A stretch of 15,360 nt of DNA from JAVBQJ01 sp031549115 (GTDB lineage Bacteria; Verrucomicrobiota; Lentisphaeria; Victivallales; Victivallaceae): NCBI GenBank assembly GCA_031549115.1, contig JAVBQJ010000107.1, forward strand, positions 1 to 15,360. The letters run 5' to 3'. A program made the position numbers and the translations under genes. Below, one piece after another: positions 13,713 through 15,360 of this stretch; the first letter of the stretch is position 1; every line of letters starts with the position of its first letter. Under the pieces are notes generated by a model. The model saw only the letters and a program-made list of their open reading frames with translations. It had not been told where the DNA came from and did not search any database.

Positions 13713-14933
13713 ATGAAAAAACGGTGGTTGCTTAGCATGGGAGCTATGATGATGACACTGGCGGTGACGGCAGAACGGATTGTGGTGGAGGAGCGGTACT
13801 TGAACGAAGTTCCGGCGGCGGTGCTGGCGGCGCCGCCGAGCTGGCAGCCGCCCGGCATCAACGGATTTTACTTCGACGGGCCGGAATACCGGGGAGAGCC
13901 GACACAGGTATTCGCCTATATGGGCATCCCGGAGACGCGGCCGGGCGAAACGGTGCCGGGGATTGTGTTGGTACATGGCGGCGGCGGCACCGCGTTTATG
14001 GATTGGGTGACGTTGTGGAAGTCGCGCGGCTACGCGGCGATCGCGATGGATCTATGCGGCTGCGTACCGGTGGCGAATGCCGGCACGCAGGGTTGGATGC
14101 GCCTGAGCTCCGGGGCGGGGCCCGCCGGTTGGGACGCCGCGTTCGATCAGCGCGACGAACCGCTGCGGGACCAGTGGCCGTATTACGCGGTCAACACGAT
14201 CGCGCGGGCGATGACGTTGCTGGCGGCGCAGCCGCAGGTGGATGCCGAGCGGATCGGCATCACCGGGATATCATGGGGCGGTTACCTGACTTGCCTTGCC
14301 GCATCGGTCGATTCGCGCTTTGCGTTCGCGGTGCCGGTGTACGGGTGCGGCTCCCTCGGCGAACGCTCCAGCTGGATGGAGCGCCTGCAGCAGCCGGAGA
14401 TGGCGAAGTGGCTGGGACAATGCGATCCGTCGCAGTATCTGGCGCAGGCGGCGGTACCGGTGATGTGGGTCACGGGAACCAACGACTTTCATTATCCGTT
14501 GGCGTCGGTACAGAAGTGCGCCGAGCTGGTGGCCGCTCCGGTGACCTTGTCGATCACGCCGCGCATGGTGCATTCGCACTCCGGCGCGGGCGAATTGCCG
14601 GAGGTGATCCTGCGCTATGCGGACAGCTTTTTGCGGGGGGAGGCGCCGTTGCCGGCGATTTCCAGGCCGCAGGTGAAGAGCGGTGCATTGCAGGCGCAGG
14701 TGCAAGCCGAATTGCCGTTGACCCGGGCGGAGCTGCATTATACCTGCGACAGCGGCAAATGGGATACGCGCGAATGGAAGGAACTTCCGGCGCAGTGGGA
14801 TGAAACCACCCAGACGGTTTCGGCGGCGTTGCCCGACGGCACCGTGCAATGCTTCTTCAACCTTTACGACGAGCGCGGTGTTCCGGTTTCCAGCCCGATC
14901 GTTGAATTGTGGAGGTTGGTTGTGGTGGAGTGA
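13713..14933 (+). CDS. secreted alpha/beta hydrolase (acetyl xylan esterase / dienelactone hydrolase type)
   Basis: 406 residues. Signal peptide MKKRWLLSMGAMMMTLAVTA with cleavage near residue 20. The hydrolase core shows VLVHGGGGTAF (oxyanion region, 86-96), MDLCG, GISWGGY with nucleophile Ser187, TGTNDFHYP with likely acid Asp258, and MVHSHSG with the catalytic His (287 or 289). A C-terminal segment from about 310 looks beta-rich, with a small accessory fold. The family covers carbohydrate deacetylases and other carboxylesterases; a role in removing acetyl groups from glycans would suit the GH20 neighbour, but substrate is inferred only. ATG 13713 has GGAG 5 bases upstream. It follows a 300-base structured spacer and is probably transcribed alone. 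Confidence 0.8.
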   Translation: MKKRWLLSMGAMMMTLAVTAERIVVEERYLNEVPAAVLAAPPSWQPPGINGFYFDGPEYRGEPTQVFAYMGIPETRPGETVPGIVLVHGGGGTAFMDWVTLWKSRGYAAIAMDLCGCVPVANAGTQGWMRLSSGAGPAGWDAAFDQRDEPLRDQWPYYAVNTIARAMTLLAAQPQVDAERIGITGISWGGYLTCLAASVDSRFAFAVPVYGCGSLGERSSWMERLQQPEMAKWLGQCDPSQYLAQAAVPVMWVTGTNDFHYPLASVQKCAELVAAPVTLSITPRMVHSHSGAGELPEVILRYADSFLRGEAPLPAISRPQVKSGALQAQVQAELPLTRAELHYTCDSGKWDTREWKELPAQWDETTQTVSAALPDGTVQCFFNLYDERGVPVSSPIVELWRLVVVE

Positions 14934-15300
14934 TTGGGTGCCGCTGGTGCGGCTCCGAGTGTGGTGATTTTGACAGTGTATGCTGGGCCGCATTGCGCCC
15001 CGGCTGTCGCGGGGGCTCAGCCCCTCCCAACCCCGATGCGCTCAAGCGGCGCAGCGCCTTACACGTTTTGGCCGCCACCGGGCGGCAAAAACTCCTTTCG
15101 CTGCTCACTCCCTGCCGGTCGTTCGGGCGCGACCCCCTCAGCGCGGCAAAGCCAGCGCCGTTCGCCGGGGGGGCTCCGTGCCATGCTCCTTGGCGGTCGC
15201 TTCGCGCCGCCAATTCCTAATGGCACGGTCGCGCCTGACCGGCGCTCCGGCCCGTGCGCGCTCACAGGTGAATGGTGGCGCGCAGGAATGTGGAGCATAG
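14934..15300. other. non-coding GC-rich stretch with many hairpins
   Basis: No frame here resembles a protein. Stems: GCCGC/GCGGC (14940-14953); GGGGC/GCCCC (15012-15024); a stem at 15065-15092 with GTTTT and GCCGCC arms, one G-A mismatch and mirrored A/T ends; a nested hairpin with outer 9-bp arms CCGTGCCAT/ATGGCACGG (15176-15184, 15220-15228) and inner 7-bp arms TTGGCGG/CCGCCAA (15190-15196, 15206-15212); and TGCGCGC/GCGCGCA (15255-15284). None is followed by a proper T-run except by distance to 15302. It may be a repeat element or a structured RNA. Confidence 0.45.
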
Positions 15301-15315
15301 AATTTTTTTCACTTT

Positions 15316-15358
15316 TTTCCCGGGAAATGATTTGCATTTTATAAGTTACGGTGGTAAC
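15316..15358. promoter_or_regulatory. AT-rich regulatory stretch before a gene beyond the right edge
   Basis: The base composition changes sharply at 15300. TTTCCCGGGAAA (15316-15327) is a perfect 12-bp palindrome; TATAAG (15340-15345) could be a -10; GTTAC/GTAAC (15345-15349, 15354-15358) is a second inverted repeat just after it. This looks like a promoter with two operator-like sites for a plus-strand gene to the right. No good -35 is visible. Confidence 0.35.
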
Positions 15359-15360
15359 AT

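Noticed and set aside
14934..15344. 136-codon plus-strand frame after the hydrolase
   Set aside because: No SD, Pro/Ala/Arg low-complexity sequence, runs through several perfect stems; no family resemblance.

Overview
The window is a GC-rich, densely coded bacterial chromosome segment with ten protein-coding genes of ordinary size, one candidate 34-codon leader ORF, and several hairpin-rich intergenic stretches. Signal peptides, a YafK-like murein enzyme with a membrane anchor, and sigma70-type promoters with good Shine-Dalgarno (SD) sites point to a Gram-negative-type envelope. The gene content and style suggest a PVC-group bacterium such as a Lentisphaerota/Victivallales member. That is an impression from gene content, not a proven assignment. 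No rRNA, tRNA, CRISPR array, transposase or phage gene was seen.

Layout. 1-110 holds two nested inverted repeats, a sigma70-like promoter and a hairpin with a U-run, possibly a small RNA. 297-1016 encodes a UreH/NicO-type nickel/cobalt permease with a histidine-rich loop. 1164-5350 looks like one regulated transcription unit: an Arg-containing 34-codon leader ORF, an AdiA-like arginine decarboxylase, an APA-family amino acid/polyamine antiporter, and a 17-bp terminator hairpin. Together the decarboxylase and antiporter form the known proton-consuming module: arginine in, decarboxylation, agmatine out. 5415-6650 is a membrane-anchored Sel1-repeat protein, convergent with a YafK-like L,D-transpeptidase-fold protein (6647-7375, minus strand).

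The minus strand continues with a cytoplasmic GH20 beta-N-acetylhexosaminidase (7434-9323) behind its own TTGACA-N17-TACATT promoter, then a DUF1805 protein (9417-9698) and a secreted protein of unknown function (9720-10286), the last two forming a small operon. A divergent promoter region (10328-10421) separates these from the plus-strand pair gnd-zwf (10459-13415), the oxidative pentose phosphate dehydrogenases, with gnd first and no pgl between them. The gnd product lacks the usual Lys and Thr of its GTGKWT substrate-phosphate motif.

The right part contains a 300-base hairpin-rich spacer with 17-bp direct repeats around a possible -10 box, a secreted alpha/beta hydrolase (13713-14933), and a second hairpin-rich spacer that ends in an AT-rich regulatory-looking stretch with a TTTCCCGGGAAA palindrome just before the window ends.

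The most interesting signals are the leader ORF upstream of the arginine decarboxylase (a candidate nascent-peptide or tRNA-sensing attenuator analogous in layout to SpeFL-speF), the compact promoter/hairpin unit at the left edge, the altered Gnd phosphate site, and the two structured intergenic stretches.
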